The notes under the pieces were generated by a model. The model was given only the letters and a program-made list of their open reading frames with translations. It was not told where the DNA came from and did not search any database. From NCBI RefSeq assembly GCF_027579695.1, contig NC_083589.1, forward strand, positions 35,023,335-35,087,334: 64,000 nucleotides of DNA, read 5' to 3'. Position numbers and translations under genes: made by a program. The stretch comes from Neoarius graeffei. Lineage: Eukaryota; Chordata; Actinopteri; Siluriformes; Ariidae. This document shows positions 54,147 through 64,000 of this stretch, piece by piece; positions within the stretch are counted from its first letter, which is position 1, and every line of letters starts with the position of its first letter.

Positions 54147-54456
54147 ACTGTCCTCTGTCATAATCAATATTCAGGTCAGATATCGCAAGGATAATAAACT
54201 TACAGCAAAACTTTTATCCCCATTCACCTTCAGGTTTGCTGGCTTTGGCATCCATATGCCTGTGCAGTTCTGGCTTCATTTAATCAATGTAGGGTTTATT
54301 GCAATGCATTACATTGCACCACTGACTGCCTTACATACTGTTGACAGCAAGCTAATATTGTGAAATTCCATCCATTAATACAAGGACAGGGGATGTAAAT
54401 GTCTTCCAGTAATGAACCCATCTGTACTGAGCAAGAGATATATTAAAGAGTGATAT

Positions 54457-54496
<40 letters not shown>

Positions 54497-54840
54497 GGGG
54501 GGGGGGGGGGGGGGGGAAGGGTCAGTCTATTGATGCACAAGTTACCTGAAGCCCTTCAACTATTCTGCCACTTCAGCAAATGTCTCTCTAAGGGGACACA
54601 TTGAGTAGAATACCAATTTTTGTCAAAGGCAAGGCCTTATGCAGGAAACCAGCTAAGAAAGAACATAGCGTGCAGTCTGCACACCCTGGTTTGTATTTAC
54701 ACTGGTGGAATCCTCGGAATGGTTTTGAAGTTGGCTAATCATCCTTTCTTGCAACTGAATAACAAAGGATGCAGCTCAACATGGCCGGGTCGAAGGCATA
54801 CAAAGGCACCGCTGGCAGCTACCATACTACTCACATCTGA
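54006..54840. other. Non-coding stretch with microsatellites
   Basis: A (CA)n run of about 23 units lies at 54097-54143. At 54459-54517 an (AG)n run is followed by about 23 consecutive G. No gene recognised. Confidence 0.8.
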
Positions 54841-54849
54841 CCACAGAAC

Positions 54850-55052
54850 ACAGCTCAGATATTCACACATAGGTATGGGCAAGTTAGAGTAGCCAGTTAA
54901 CCTAACTACATGTCTTTGGACTGTGGGGGAAACCGGAGCACCTGGAGGAAACCCACACAAACACAAAGAGAACATGCAAGCTCCACACGTTGGGCTCGAA
55001 CCCAGAACCTTCTTGCTGTGAGGCAACAGCACTAACCACTGCACCACCCACA
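54850..55052 (-). repeat. Partial tRNA-derived SINE
   Basis: A minus-strand copy of the common family keeps GGACTGTGGGGGAAACCGGA and the head complement CACTAACCACTGCACCACC. The tail half is missing. Confidence 0.8.
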
Positions 55053-55289
55053 ACCGTGATGCCAAACCATTTGGCATTTTACTGCTTACATAAACATTTC
55101 AAGTCACTGCTTGAGGACAAGATGCTCACCCAGTGCTCTGATCTGAAGAAAATCCAACAACTTAATATGTGTAATTGTGTAATTATCTTCTTTGTGTTTT
55201 GGCATTTGGAATTTCTTCATGTTTCCCTTCAAATATGGAAAACTATTGCAAAGTGTGGAAGGCTATAATAAAGATGTTCTGGCAAATCA

Positions 55290-55870
55290 TTTGGCACCTC
55301 AGGAGAGGGAGATGAGATCATGGGAGTATTGATGTCTACTGGGGATATTGTTGAATGCTGGAAGGAGCACTTCTTAATCCAGTAGATATGCCTTCCCTTC
55401 AGGAAGCAGTGCTAGAAATCGCTGGTGGTTTGGACTCCATTTCTGTGGTTGTGATATGGTGGTTAGAAAATGTTATCATGGCAAGGTTGCAATGGCAGAT
55501 GAGATTCAGTCAGAGATGTTGAAGGCACAGGACAAAGGTGGGGTTCTGTGGTTAATATGTCTCTTCAGTGTTGCATGGAGATTTGGGACAATGCACTTGA
55601 ACTGGCCAACTGAGATGATAGTTCCTATTTTTACAAAATGGTACCAGAGGGTGTGTTATAGTTATACGTGAATTACACTCATCAGCTGTGTGCCAGGGTT
55701 CTGGACAGCAGACTCTATCTGATAATTGAACCTAGAAATTAGAAGGAACAATGTGATTTTCACACAAGTGGTGGAATAGTGGACAAGTTCTTGGCTCTTG
55801 CACAGCTTTGTGAGGGGTAATGGGAGTATGCTATTCCAGTCGACACATACTGTATTTTGTGCACATTTGT
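55290..55870 (+). mobile_element. LINE reverse transcriptase fragment
   Basis: The plus strand gives fragments such as ADEIQSEMLKAQDKGGVLWL and LFSVAWRFGTMHLNWPTEMI then VPIFTKW, followed in shifting frames by remnants of the RGFG/LEGAWEYA region. These fit the polymerase start of a teleost LINE. Stops and shifts are frequent, so it is old. Confidence 0.65.
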
Positions 55871-55989
55871 TCTGAGCAGTACTGCACATTTCTGGGGTTT
55901 CTGGGTCACTACTTTATGCAATCTGGTCTCTGTATGACTACAGTGAGAATTGTGTTTGCATAATTGGTGTTAAGTTAAAATTGCTTGGC

Positions 55990-56760
55990 TTCCTTCCATG
56001 ATAGGGTGAGAAGCTTGACAATCTGTGAGAGCCTCTGCTCCTTCAAAGTAAGAAGAGCCAGGTTTGAGTACCTTACATGGCTGCCAACTGATTGGTTCAT
56101 GGTAGAATTTCAGGTGGGTAGGTTCCACTGAAGTGGGTAGGTCCCATTGAAGATAGGCCTCAAAGTTGACTCTAGACCTGCTGGAGAGATTATATCTGAC
56201 AATTGCCTTGGGAATGTCTGGGGATCCACCAGGAAGAGCTGGAATCTGTGGCTGGGCATACAGAAGTCTGGGCTGACCTTCTGTTGCCACCACAACCCTC
56301 ACTCGGAAAAGTGAATAGGAAAATGAATGAATGTATAGTGCAGTTTTATATATGAAATAGCTGTTGAATTAAAAAAAGAGGTATGTTACATTTAACTTGA
56401 TAGTCACTGCTCTACCATTCCATCCTATCCTGCAGATTTAAATATTTATATCAATCTACAATCACTGGTTTATTTACAATAATTGCCTTAATGTTGTGTG
56501 TTGTTCACTCTCATGTCTTATTCATAGAAGCCAAAAATAATATAGACATTCAGCCAACACTACAACTCTATATTGTCATCCTTTATTTATCAATTTGTAA
56601 TCAATTTCTTGCAAGTAGTAAAAGCCACTCCCACAGCATTACACTCTTATTGAGAAACCACTAAAACTCTTTAACAGGTAGCTCATCCACATGGTTACAC
56701 ACATTTATCATTGTAATTCCAATATATAGTGTTCATAAATTCGTCTCCAACTTTTTCTTT
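55990..56760. other. Non-coding stretch
   Basis: No gene or repeat recognised. Confidence 0.5.
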
Positions 56761-56764
56761 TATA

Positions 56765-58034
56765 GCCCCTATTCCAGATAAGTTGGGGCACTGTGTAAAA
56801 CATAAATAAAACAGAATGCAATAATTTGCAAATCCTTGTTTACCTATATTCAACACATTCCAAAAAAAGTTGGGAGAGGTGCATGGTCACCACTGTGTTA
56901 GATTACCTTTTCTTTTAACAACACTCAGTAAGCAATTAGGAAATGAGTACACTAATTATTGAACTTTTGAACATGAAATTCTTTCTCATGTTTGCTTCAT
57001 ATACAACTAAAGTGGCTCAACAGTCCAGGGTCTCTTTTGATATATTTTGTGCTTCATAATGCACCACACATTTTCAATGGGAGGCAGACAGGCCAGTTTA
57101 GCACCCACACTCTTTTACTATGAAGTCATGCTGTTGTAACATGTGCAGAGTATGGTTTGTTATTGTCTTGCTAGAATAACCTGGGACGTCCATGAAAAAA
57201 GACGTCATCTGGATGGCAGCACATATTGCTACAAAAACTGTATGTATGTTTCAGTACATTGGTGCCTTCAAAAATGTGCAAGTTACCCATGCCATGGGCC
57301 CCATATCAGCACAAATGCTGATAACAATCTGGATGGTCCTTTCCCTCTTTGGCCCAGAGGACACAACTTCCATGATTCCCAATAACAATTTGAAATGTGG
57401 ACTTGTCAGACGATAGCACACGTTTCCACTTTGCATCAGTCTATCTCGGGCCCAGAGAATTCAGCAGTGTTTCTAGATGTTGTTGATATATGCATTTTGC
57501 TTAGCATGGTAGATGCAGTGATGAATGGTTTTCTGACAACAGTTTTCTGAAGTGTTCCCGAGCCCATTTAGTAATATCGTTTTTACAATCAACTCATGGC
57601 GGCCTCAGCCAAGTCGCATGCCTAGAGCCCCAATCCTGTTGATCAGCCATGCAGTTGGCTAGCTCAGCAGTACTGGCAGCACCCACATCCCTTTTCAGGG
57701 TGTCGATGAAGGTTGTGGGGGGACAGCCTCAACTTCTGCAACTATGGAGAGGTTCCCACAGCACAAGCTCAGATTCTTCTGCCTGAAGCAGTGGCCCACA
57801 AGCCCAAGTCTCCGCCAGGCCACCTTGTCTGAAATTCTATACAATCAAATCATTTACAATCAAGTCAGTTTTTAATGCTGAGGGATCAAAGGTCATGGAT
57901 GTACAGTGTTTCTTTTTGGCCTTGTTCCTTATGTGCAGAGATTTCTCCAGATTCTCTTAATTTTTTGATGATATTATGGACTGTAGATGGTGAAATCACT
58001 AAATTGTTTGTAATTGTATGTTGAGATATGTTGC
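56765..58034 (-). mobile_element. Old Tc1-type relic
   Basis: The left end is GCCCCTATTCCAGATAAGTT. The minus-strand transposase is heavily decayed, with reminders of the N-terminal helix-turn-helix near 57940-58000. It contains a LINE fragment with its own target duplication, and the right end is lost at the TTAA element at 58037. Confidence 0.7.
57597..57852 (-). mobile_element. 5'-truncated LINE 3' end in Tc1
   Basis: TTTACAATCAACTCA (57582-57596) and TTTACAATCAAGTCA (57853-57867) form a 15-bp target duplication. The minus strand reads TFIDTLKRDVGAASTAELAN and QQDWGSRHATWLRPP, matching the LRFKDTLKRDL...WE...R..WR tail of a teleost LINE protein. Confidence 0.72.
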
Positions 58035-58040
58035 CCTTAA

Positions 58041-58452
58041 AGGAACAGTCCACCGTACTTCCATAATGAAATATGCTCTTATCTGAATTGAGACGAGCTG
58101 CTCCGTACCTCTCCGAGCTTTGCGCGACTTCCCAGTCAGTCAGACGCAGTCAGACGCGCTGTCACTCCTGTTAGCAATGTAGCTAGGCTCAGTATGGCCA
58201 ATGGTATTTTTTGGGGCTGTAGTTAGATGCGACCAAACTCTTCCGCGTTTTTCCTGTTTACATAGGTTTATATGACCAGTGACATGAAACAAGTTCAGTT
58301 ACACAAATTGAAACGTAGCGATTTTCTATGCTATGGAAAGTCCACACTATAATGACAGGCGTACTAACACCTTCTGCGCGCTTTGGCAGCGCATTGATAT
58401 CTGAGCTCCGTATCAATGCACTGCCGAAGCGCGCAGAAGGTGTTAGTACGCC
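58041..58452. mobile_element. Partial TTAA-type element ending in a hairpin
   Basis: It starts AGGAACAGTCCACCGTACTT after TTAA (58037-58040) like the MITE at 22317. It ends in a hairpin: 58358-58399 and 58411-58452 are 42-bp arms with two mismatches around an 11-base loop. The right terminal repeat is missing, and a Tc1 tail follows directly. Confidence 0.7.
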
Positions 58453-58660
58453 ACATACTTTTGCCACTCACAGATATGCAATATTGGATCATTTTCCTCA
58501 ATAAATAAATGACCAAGTATAATACTTTTGTCTCATTTGTTTAACTGGGTTCTCTTTATCTACTTTTAGGACTTGTGTGAAAATCTGATGATGTTTTAGG
58601 TCATATTTATGCAGAAATATAGACAATTCTAAAGGGTTCACAAACTTTCAAGCACCACTG
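58453..58660 (+). mobile_element. Tc1 family C right-end fragment
   Basis: About 208 bp identical in layout to the right ends of 49200-50797 and 60090-61590, from CACATACTTTTGCCACTCAC to CAAGCACCACTG before TA. No left part exists. Confidence 0.88.
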
Positions 58661-58663
58661 TAA

Positions 58664-59460
58664 CTCCTAATTTTAAGGGTGAAGTGTGTGTGTGTGCGCG
58701 CGCGCACGCGCGAATGGAATTCCACTGAATGTGATCCAGTTTGTATGAATTAACATAAAAATATTTTTTGCACAAGTATGTCACTGTGTGCCTATGAAAT
58801 GGTTAAAGGCTGCCCTCTCCTGGAGTGACTAAAATCTAGGGTTCCCAACACTGATAACCATTGAAAACAAACTAATTAATGGGGGAAAATGATAAATAAT
58901 GAACATCTGCATTAACAAGAGAATATGGACTACCTAATTAATATGTTTACAGTGTTTAACCATAGATTCATAATTCAAAAGATGCAAGTCTGACTGCCCA
59001 AAAACATTTACATTACAATCAATGGCTCTTGTATTAATCCTAAAAAATAATTATGATAAAATTCCATACCAAATTCACCTTATTAACAAAGCCAAGCTAC
59101 AATAATGTTTCGATAGTTGTAGATAGTTTGTTAATAGTTGTGAGCTTGTTTATAAGGTATACATTTTTTTTTCTGGCCTTAATTCGGGCCTGAAACAAGA
59201 AAGTAAACACTAGTTGGAAATGTAGTAGCAGAAAGTGGCCCGACACCAAATACAAGTTATTTTTGTCAACTAGAAGAAATCGGACAACTTGCTCAGCTAC
59301 CAATTTGGTCAAACATTGCTTAAATGTCAAACACTAGCCTGAAATAACTGTTTATTTATTATTGACGATCCTGATTTTCAAAACCTGCTGGACTGCATGT
59401 ACTCCAAGAAAATTAAACAGACTGTGGTATTATTGTATGTGTCCAATTAAGAAACAAAAG
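58664..59460. other. Non-coding stretch with GTGCGCGC tract
   Basis: At 58686-58711 GTGTGTGTGT passes into GCGCGCGCGCACGCGCG, an alternating purine-pyrimidine run able to adopt Z-DNA. No gene recognised. Confidence 0.7.
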
Positions 59461-59469
59461 TATAAGAAC

Positions 59470-59585
59470 CCAAAATTCATTCATTCATTTATCTTTTGTA
59501 ACTACTTTAGCGTCAGGGTCACAATGAATCTGGAGCCAATCTCATAAACAATGAGCACAAGTGCGAAGCCAGTCCATCACAGGGT

Positions 59586-59647
<62 letters not shown>

Positions 59648-59745
59648 TTAGTGCAGCCTACCTCCATGTCTTTGAACAGTGGAGAAGACCAGAGAACCCA
59701 GAAGAAACCCGTGCAAACACGGAGAGAACATCCAGAATGTTCTCA
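59470..59745 (-). repeat. Ancient SINE relic with (CA)n
   Basis: Words of the SINE body survive (CCAGTCCATCACAGGGTGAC, CATGTCTTTGAACAGTGGAG) around a (CA)n run of about 28 units at 59587-59644. Confidence 0.55.
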
Positions 59746-59759
59746 GAATAACCCGTTTC

Positions 59760-60087
59760 AAATATAAAAACACCACAAGAAAGACAAGAAATATCCAACA
59801 TAAAAGTGTTCATTTTTTAATATCAGAAAGAAGTGGATTATTTGAATCAAATGATTCAAATCCAGTTTTTTACAAAAAAAGGCCAAATATTTGACCTTTA
59901 CAAAAATATACACTCACAATACTATGATGAGAGTTTTGCCTGTATTACTATACAGTAGTGCTGTTTAGACATAAAAACTTAGATTCAATATAAATGAAAT
60001 GATGGAGCTAGGAATGTAAAAACATCTTTTTTTTGGTGTAAAACACTAATGCTGGTTACATATGACAACATGGGTACTATTATTTAA
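59760..60087. other. Non-coding stretch
   Basis: AT-rich. Nothing recognised. Confidence 0.5.
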
Positions 60088-60089
60088 TA

Positions 60090-61590
60090 CAGTGGTGCTT
60101 GAAAGTTTGTGAACCCTTTAGAATTTTCTATATTTCTGCATAAATATGACCTAAAACATCATCAGATTTTCACACAAGTCCTAAAAGTAGATAAAGAGAA
60201 CCCAGTTCAACAAATGAGACAAAAATATTATACTTAGTCATTTATTTATTGAGTAAAATGATCCAATATTACATATCTGTGGGTGGCAAAAGTATGTGAA
60301 CCTCTAGGATTAGCAGTTCATTTGAAGGTGATTTAGAGTCAGGTGTTTTCAATCAATTGGATGACAATCAGGTGTGAGTGGGCACCCTGTTTTATTTAAA
60401 GAACAGGGATCTATCAAAGTCTGATCTTCACAACACGTTTGTGGAAGTGTATCATGGCATGAACAAAGGAGATTTCTGAGGACCTCAGAAAAAGTGTTGT
60501 TGATGCTCATCAGGCCGGAAAAGGTTACAAAACCATCTCTAAAGAGTTTGGACTCCACCAATCCACAGTCAGACAGATTGTGTACAAATGGAGGAAATTC
60601 AAGACCATTGTTACCCTCCCCAGGAGTGGTCGACCAACAAAGATCGCTCCAAGAGCAAGGCGTGTAATAGTCGGCGAGATCACAAAAGACCCCAGGGTAA
60701 CTTCTAAGCAACTGAAGGCCTCGCTCACATTGGCAAATATTAATGTTCATGAGTCTACCATCAGGAGAACACAAAACAACAATAGTGTGCATGGCAGGGT
60801 TGCAAGGAGAAAGCCAGTGCTCTCCAAAAAGAACATTGCTGCTCATCTGCAGTTTGCTAAAGATCATGTGGACAAGCCAGAAGGCTATTGGAAAAATGTT
60901 TTGTGGATGGATGAGACCAAAATAGAACTTTTTGGTTTAAATGAGAAGCGTTATGTTTAGAGAAAGGAAAACACTGCATTCCAGTATAAGAACTTTATCC
61001 CATCTGTGAAACATGGTGGTGGTAGTATCATGATTTGAGTCGGTTTTGCTGCATCTGGGTCAGGACAGCTTGCCATCATTGATGGAACAATGAATTCTGA
61101 ATTATACCAGCAAATTCTAAAGGAAAATGTCCAATGTCCATTTTGGAATGGCCAAGTCAAAGTCCTGACCTTAATCCAATCGAAATGTTGTGGAAGGACC
61201 TGAAGCGAGCAGTTCATGTGAGGAAACCCACCAACATCCCAGAGTTGAAGCTGTTCTGTACGGAGGAATGGGCTAAAATTCCTCCAAGCCGGTGTGCAGG
61301 ACTGATCAACAATTACCGGTAACATTTAGTTGCAGTTATTGCTGTACAAGGGGGTCACACCAGATACTCAAAGCAAAGGTTCACATACTTTTACCACTCA
61401 CAGATATGTAACATTGGATCATTTTCCTCAATAAATAAATGACCAAGTATAATATTTTTGTCTCATTTGTTTAACTGGGCTCTCTTTATTTACTTTTAGT
61501 ACTTGTGTGAAAATCGGATGATGTTTTAGGTCATATTTATGCAGAAATATAGAAAATTCTAAAGGGTTCACAAACTTTCAAGCACCACTG
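60090..61590 (+). mobile_element. Tc1-type transposon, family C, copy 2
   Basis: The same ends as 49200-50797 with TA at 60088-60089 and 61591-61592. It is about 100 bp shorter because of a deletion at about 61130 that removes part of the transposase. Confidence 0.93.
60470..61322 (+). pseudogene. Family C transposase with catalytic deletion
   Basis: The N-terminus is well kept (ISEDLRKSVVDAHQAGKGYK, QSTVRQIVYKWRKFKTIVTL, GRPTKIAPRARR), and LWMDETKIELFG retains the first aspartate. The deletion near 61130 removes the QQDNDPKHTS segment with the second aspartate, and SPDLNPIEMLWKDLKRA follows. TAG after RYV and TGA after GSIMI are further breaks. Confidence 0.88.
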
Positions 61591-61592
61591 TA

Positions 61593-62136
61593 GTTAGATA
61601 ATAGATATAGATAATTGTAGCACACTGTTTTACAAAACTATACAAATGGCATATAAAAATGACTACACTCAATTGTGGCTCAGTCACAATTGATAAAGAT
61701 GATATACTGACGAGTCCCATGAGATTAAATATAAAATATGACACCAGATTAACTGTATTATGGACAGCTATGTCATCAGTGCTGGTCACTGAAATCTCAG
61801 GTCCACCTTTAATCAATCCTTACCCAAAAGATATATTTATGAAATGAGCTTGTGTTGTTCATAGAAAAAGAGAGAGGGGAAAAACTGACCAGAATTTTAT
61901 GCTGTTGATCAGCATCAGTTTCTTGCATTTGTGAACTCATTTATGAGGTTTCATTATCTAGTTTCTGTATCCATCCAGATATGTGATCAAGAACCCTCTG
62001 CCGATGTCATACTTCACTTTGCATGGTCATACTTCAGCTTACATGTCAGTGGTGTCCTCCTTAAGGGCTTTTTCCTCAACACTTTTTTCTCCCTCTGTGT
62101 AAGAAAGCTTCTCTCCCTCAGTGATGACATACTCAC
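61593..62136. other. Non-coding stretch
   Basis: No gene or repeat recognised. Confidence 0.5.
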
Positions 62137-62206
62137 ACAGCGTTAGCCGAGGCTTGTTTGGGTTGCGTTGTTGCAGGTCAGCAGAGGGTGAGGTCATGTC
62201 ACGACC
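62137..62206 (-). other. Possible unassigned coding exon
   Basis: On the minus strand a 70-bp segment lies between ATTCTTCCCAG and GTGAGT, a strong donor. In one frame it reads GRDMTSPSADLQQRNPNKPR then LTL without a stop, entering in phase 0 and leaving in phase 1. I recognise no family. It may be a chance ORF or an exon of a host gene extending beyond the right edge. Confidence 0.22.
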
Positions 62207-62689
62207 CTGGGAAGAATTAGATGGTCAACACAGACACTTGAAAAAGTAAGTAAGCAAGAAAAAGTGAATGCTTTAACACATGTAAATAAAGAATAAAAGA
62301 CAATGAGGTGAGCTGTTGTTGGAAAATAAACAGTGATAAGATGCTGTGATCCCATTACCATCCCGAAGTTCATTGTTGTCCTATAAGAGCACATCCTGAA
62401 GTGTTTTATACCACATTAGTTTGCCAACACTTGCATCTTTTAATGAATTAAATCCTCTTTTTATCTTGTGAAATTAATGAAAAAAAATTGCAGCTTGTCA
62501 TGTTACCAAGAAGCCTTCTCCTAAAGACTTGCCCATGTCGGAAAACTTAAAGTTTTACCTCTGACTGAGCTGACACTGGAGATGTCTAAATAAACGTAAA
62601 TAAACATATCTTCATGAAAAACTTCGCCATCGCCATGATTACACTTTCTTACTCATTTTATATGGTACGTCTGGCATACAAGTCCTTGT

Positions 62690-63142
62690 TACTATTGAAA
62701 TTTGTCAGTAACAGTGCTGAAAACCTGAGTTCGGAGCAGCTTCCAAACATGGCCGCTTCGGACTACACTTCCCAAGTGCCACAGTGCCCCTCATCACCAG
62801 AATTCTAACTTCAACATCTGTCTCGAATTTAATGGCAATCACCTTCCTTATATAAGCTCGGCTCTCACACACTCTGACTTTGCAAAGTATGGTTCTGTGT
62901 CCTCGTGCCTGACTTTACCAAGCCATTTGACTATCTGCCTGACTTCCCGTAATTGCACTCTGTTTACGTTCATTTCTGACTTCGTTCTCTCGCCTGATCG
63001 CTTCTATTCTGTTCGCCAATCAACTGACCCTTGCCCATCCCTGACTATGTCTCCAGTTTCCCAATTTGGCTTTGTTTACAGTTTGCAACACACCAGCTCT
63101 TCCCTGCGTTTGCATCCAAAAATGCCTGCACCCTGACAAAAT
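62690..63142 (+). repeat. Possible LTR-like repeat
   Basis: A TATAAGC box at about 62849 is followed by CTGACTT-rich sequence with many CTGACT words. The shape resembles a promoter-bearing LTR of a fish retroelement, but no TG/CA ends or target duplication could be fixed. Confidence 0.25.
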
Positions 63143-63285
63143 GATAATGCAATAGAACAAGTCCATTAATACAAACCTGTGCTTTGAATTACAGCCAGCA
63201 CTACTCTCAGAGCTGCTGTTATAGAAAAATTAATCAATGACTTCTGACCAATCAGAATTGAGAATTCAACAGCACTGGGGTGTAA

Positions 63286-63317
63286 AATTTATTTATTTAT
63301 TTATTTATTTATTTATT
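63286..63317. repeat. (ATTT)n microsatellite
   Basis: About eight ATTT units next to the LINE fragment. Confidence 0.9.
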
Positions 63318-63319
63318 AC

Positions 63320-63605
63320 AGGTGGCTGCCAAAGGACATCCTGTACAGCGAGTTCAGTGATGGCGCTATAGAGGGCGAGGGCGGCCACTGCTTCGATTCA
63401 AGGATGTGACCAAGTGTGACATAGTGGCCCTGGACATTGCAACGGATGTCTGGAAGTAGCTGGCTGATAATCGGATGAAGTGGCATCAGAAGCTGCGAGA
63501 AGGAGGCGCAAGACTGGACAAAGAGTGGCTGCGTGGACTGCCCACAAGTGCAGAAGAACAGTGTCCACTTAAACTGCACTGTAAAATCTTTCGTAGATTT
63601 GTAGC

Positions 63606-63636
<31 letters not shown>

Positions 63637-63640
63637 TATT
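63320..63640 (+). mobile_element. LINE 3'-end fragment with (TTTC)n tail
   Basis: Shifting plus-strand frames give WLPKDILYSEFSDGAIEGEG, FKDVTKCDIVALDIATDVWK-like text and NRMKWHQKLREGGARLDKEW. These match the C-terminal tail of LINE proteins (IPKDLLYGEL, KDVCKRDLKALDI, W..A.DR..W). A (TTTC)n run at about 63608-63638 follows. It is 5'-truncated and decayed. Confidence 0.68.
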
Positions 63641-63736
63641 AAAAGTGGTGTGATACTGAAAATTATCAATGAAATTGATAATTGACACATGATGTCAGGG
63701 GTTGTCTTATTGCCCTGCTCATTCACCTGCCATTAA

Positions 63737-64000
63737 AGGACAACTGAACTCAGTTTTAAACTTGCTTTATTTCTTAATTAACATGTTATTCAATTACGTT
63801 TTTGGTTTTAGTAACCTTGTCATTACTTGTAATGGCAACTAATTGCAATTAAATATTATACTTATCGGCCTATTCGGATTTTAGCCATGTTGAATTTAGT
63901 TCGTTTGGTCCATGGCAGGTGTCACTTATCCGCGCAATCTTCATGAGACTTGTGCGAGACTTTGAAACGTGAAGTGTCAGGTGTCAGTGCCGCCATTTTG
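63737..64000. mobile_element. Second copy of the TTAA MITE, cut by the window end
   Basis: It starts AGGACAACTGAACTCAG after TTAA (63733-63736) and follows the 22317 copy closely (AACTTGCTTTATTTCTTAAT, GGCAACTAATTGCAATTAAA, TCATGAGACTTGTGCGAGAC). The right end is outside the window. Confidence 0.85.

Noticed and set aside
55970..56302. 110-codon minus-strand frame with a collagen-like look
   Set aside because: No repeat pattern or family match; it is probably chance within an old LINE-flanking region.
58686..58711. GTGT/GCGC alternating tract as a functional Z-DNA element
   Set aside because: The sequence can form Z-DNA, but nothing nearby suggests a regulatory role.
1..64000. Search for CRISPR arrays, operons, phage genes and toxin-antitoxin systems
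   Set aside because: The tandem repeats seen are microsatellites or transposon parts, and coding exons are spliced; the window is eukaryotic.

Overview
The window looks like nuclear DNA of a ray-finned fish. It has split, spliced protein-coding exons with GT-AG borders, many Tc1-type DNA transposons, tRNA-derived SINEs, L2- and RTE-type LINEs, a Gypsy-type retroelement, Harbinger and ISL2EU-like transposons, and vertebrate-style microsatellites. The repeat mix is teleost-like; the species cannot be told from sequence alone. There is no prokaryotic operon structure, CRISPR array or phage.

Host genes. The one clear gene is the 5' half of a GAT1-type GABA transporter (SLC6A1 family) on the minus strand. 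Six coding exons run from the start codon at 12056 down to 3132 and keep one 283-codon frame across all splices. The rest of the gene must lie beyond the left edge. A second host sequence, two exons of a thrombospondin-3-like N-terminal domain (45136-46054, minus), keeps its splice sites but carries a stop codon and a frameshift and has no partner exons nearby, so it is probably a pseudogene. A weak unassigned exon candidate lies at 62137-62206.

Layout. 1-12.1 kb: transporter exons in introns holding SINEs, a Tc1 element and an old L2 tail. 12.4-13.9 kb: a Harbinger-like element reduced to a TATA box plus a 57-codon reading frame between arrays of a GAATGC-type motif. 15.7-16.1 kb: a tRNA-Leu fused to a SINE and flanked by one target-site duplication. 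17.4-22.9 kb: MITEs and a Tc1 inserted in another Tc1. 23.1-25.1 kb: a Tc1 relic containing a 205-bp near-perfect palindrome. 26.2-28.4 kb: an L2 LINE. 29-32 kb: duplicated Tc1/SINE mosaic and a solo LTR. 32.4-36.7 kb: an RTE-like LINE with a 13-bp target duplication, split by an ISL2EU-like element. 36.9-44.2 kb: transposons nested four deep. 45-47.3 kb: thrombospondin relic and a second TATA-bearing mini-element. 48.5-53 kb: Tc1 copies and an ISL2EU-like element with THAP and YqaJ-associated remnants and a long palindrome. 53-64 kb: old SINEs, LINE fragments, Tc1 copies and MITEs.

How it fits together. Apart from the transporter, the window is a record of repeated transposon bursts. Target-site duplications seen by eye let many insertions be ordered in time. 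Almost every autonomous element is broken by stops, frameshifts, deletions or insertions. No previously undescribed complete system is evident. The most unusual items are the tRNA-Leu/SINE chimera, the nested stack, the Gypsy element with a SCAN-like Gag and no protease or integrase, and the two promoter-plus-short-ORF mini-elements.
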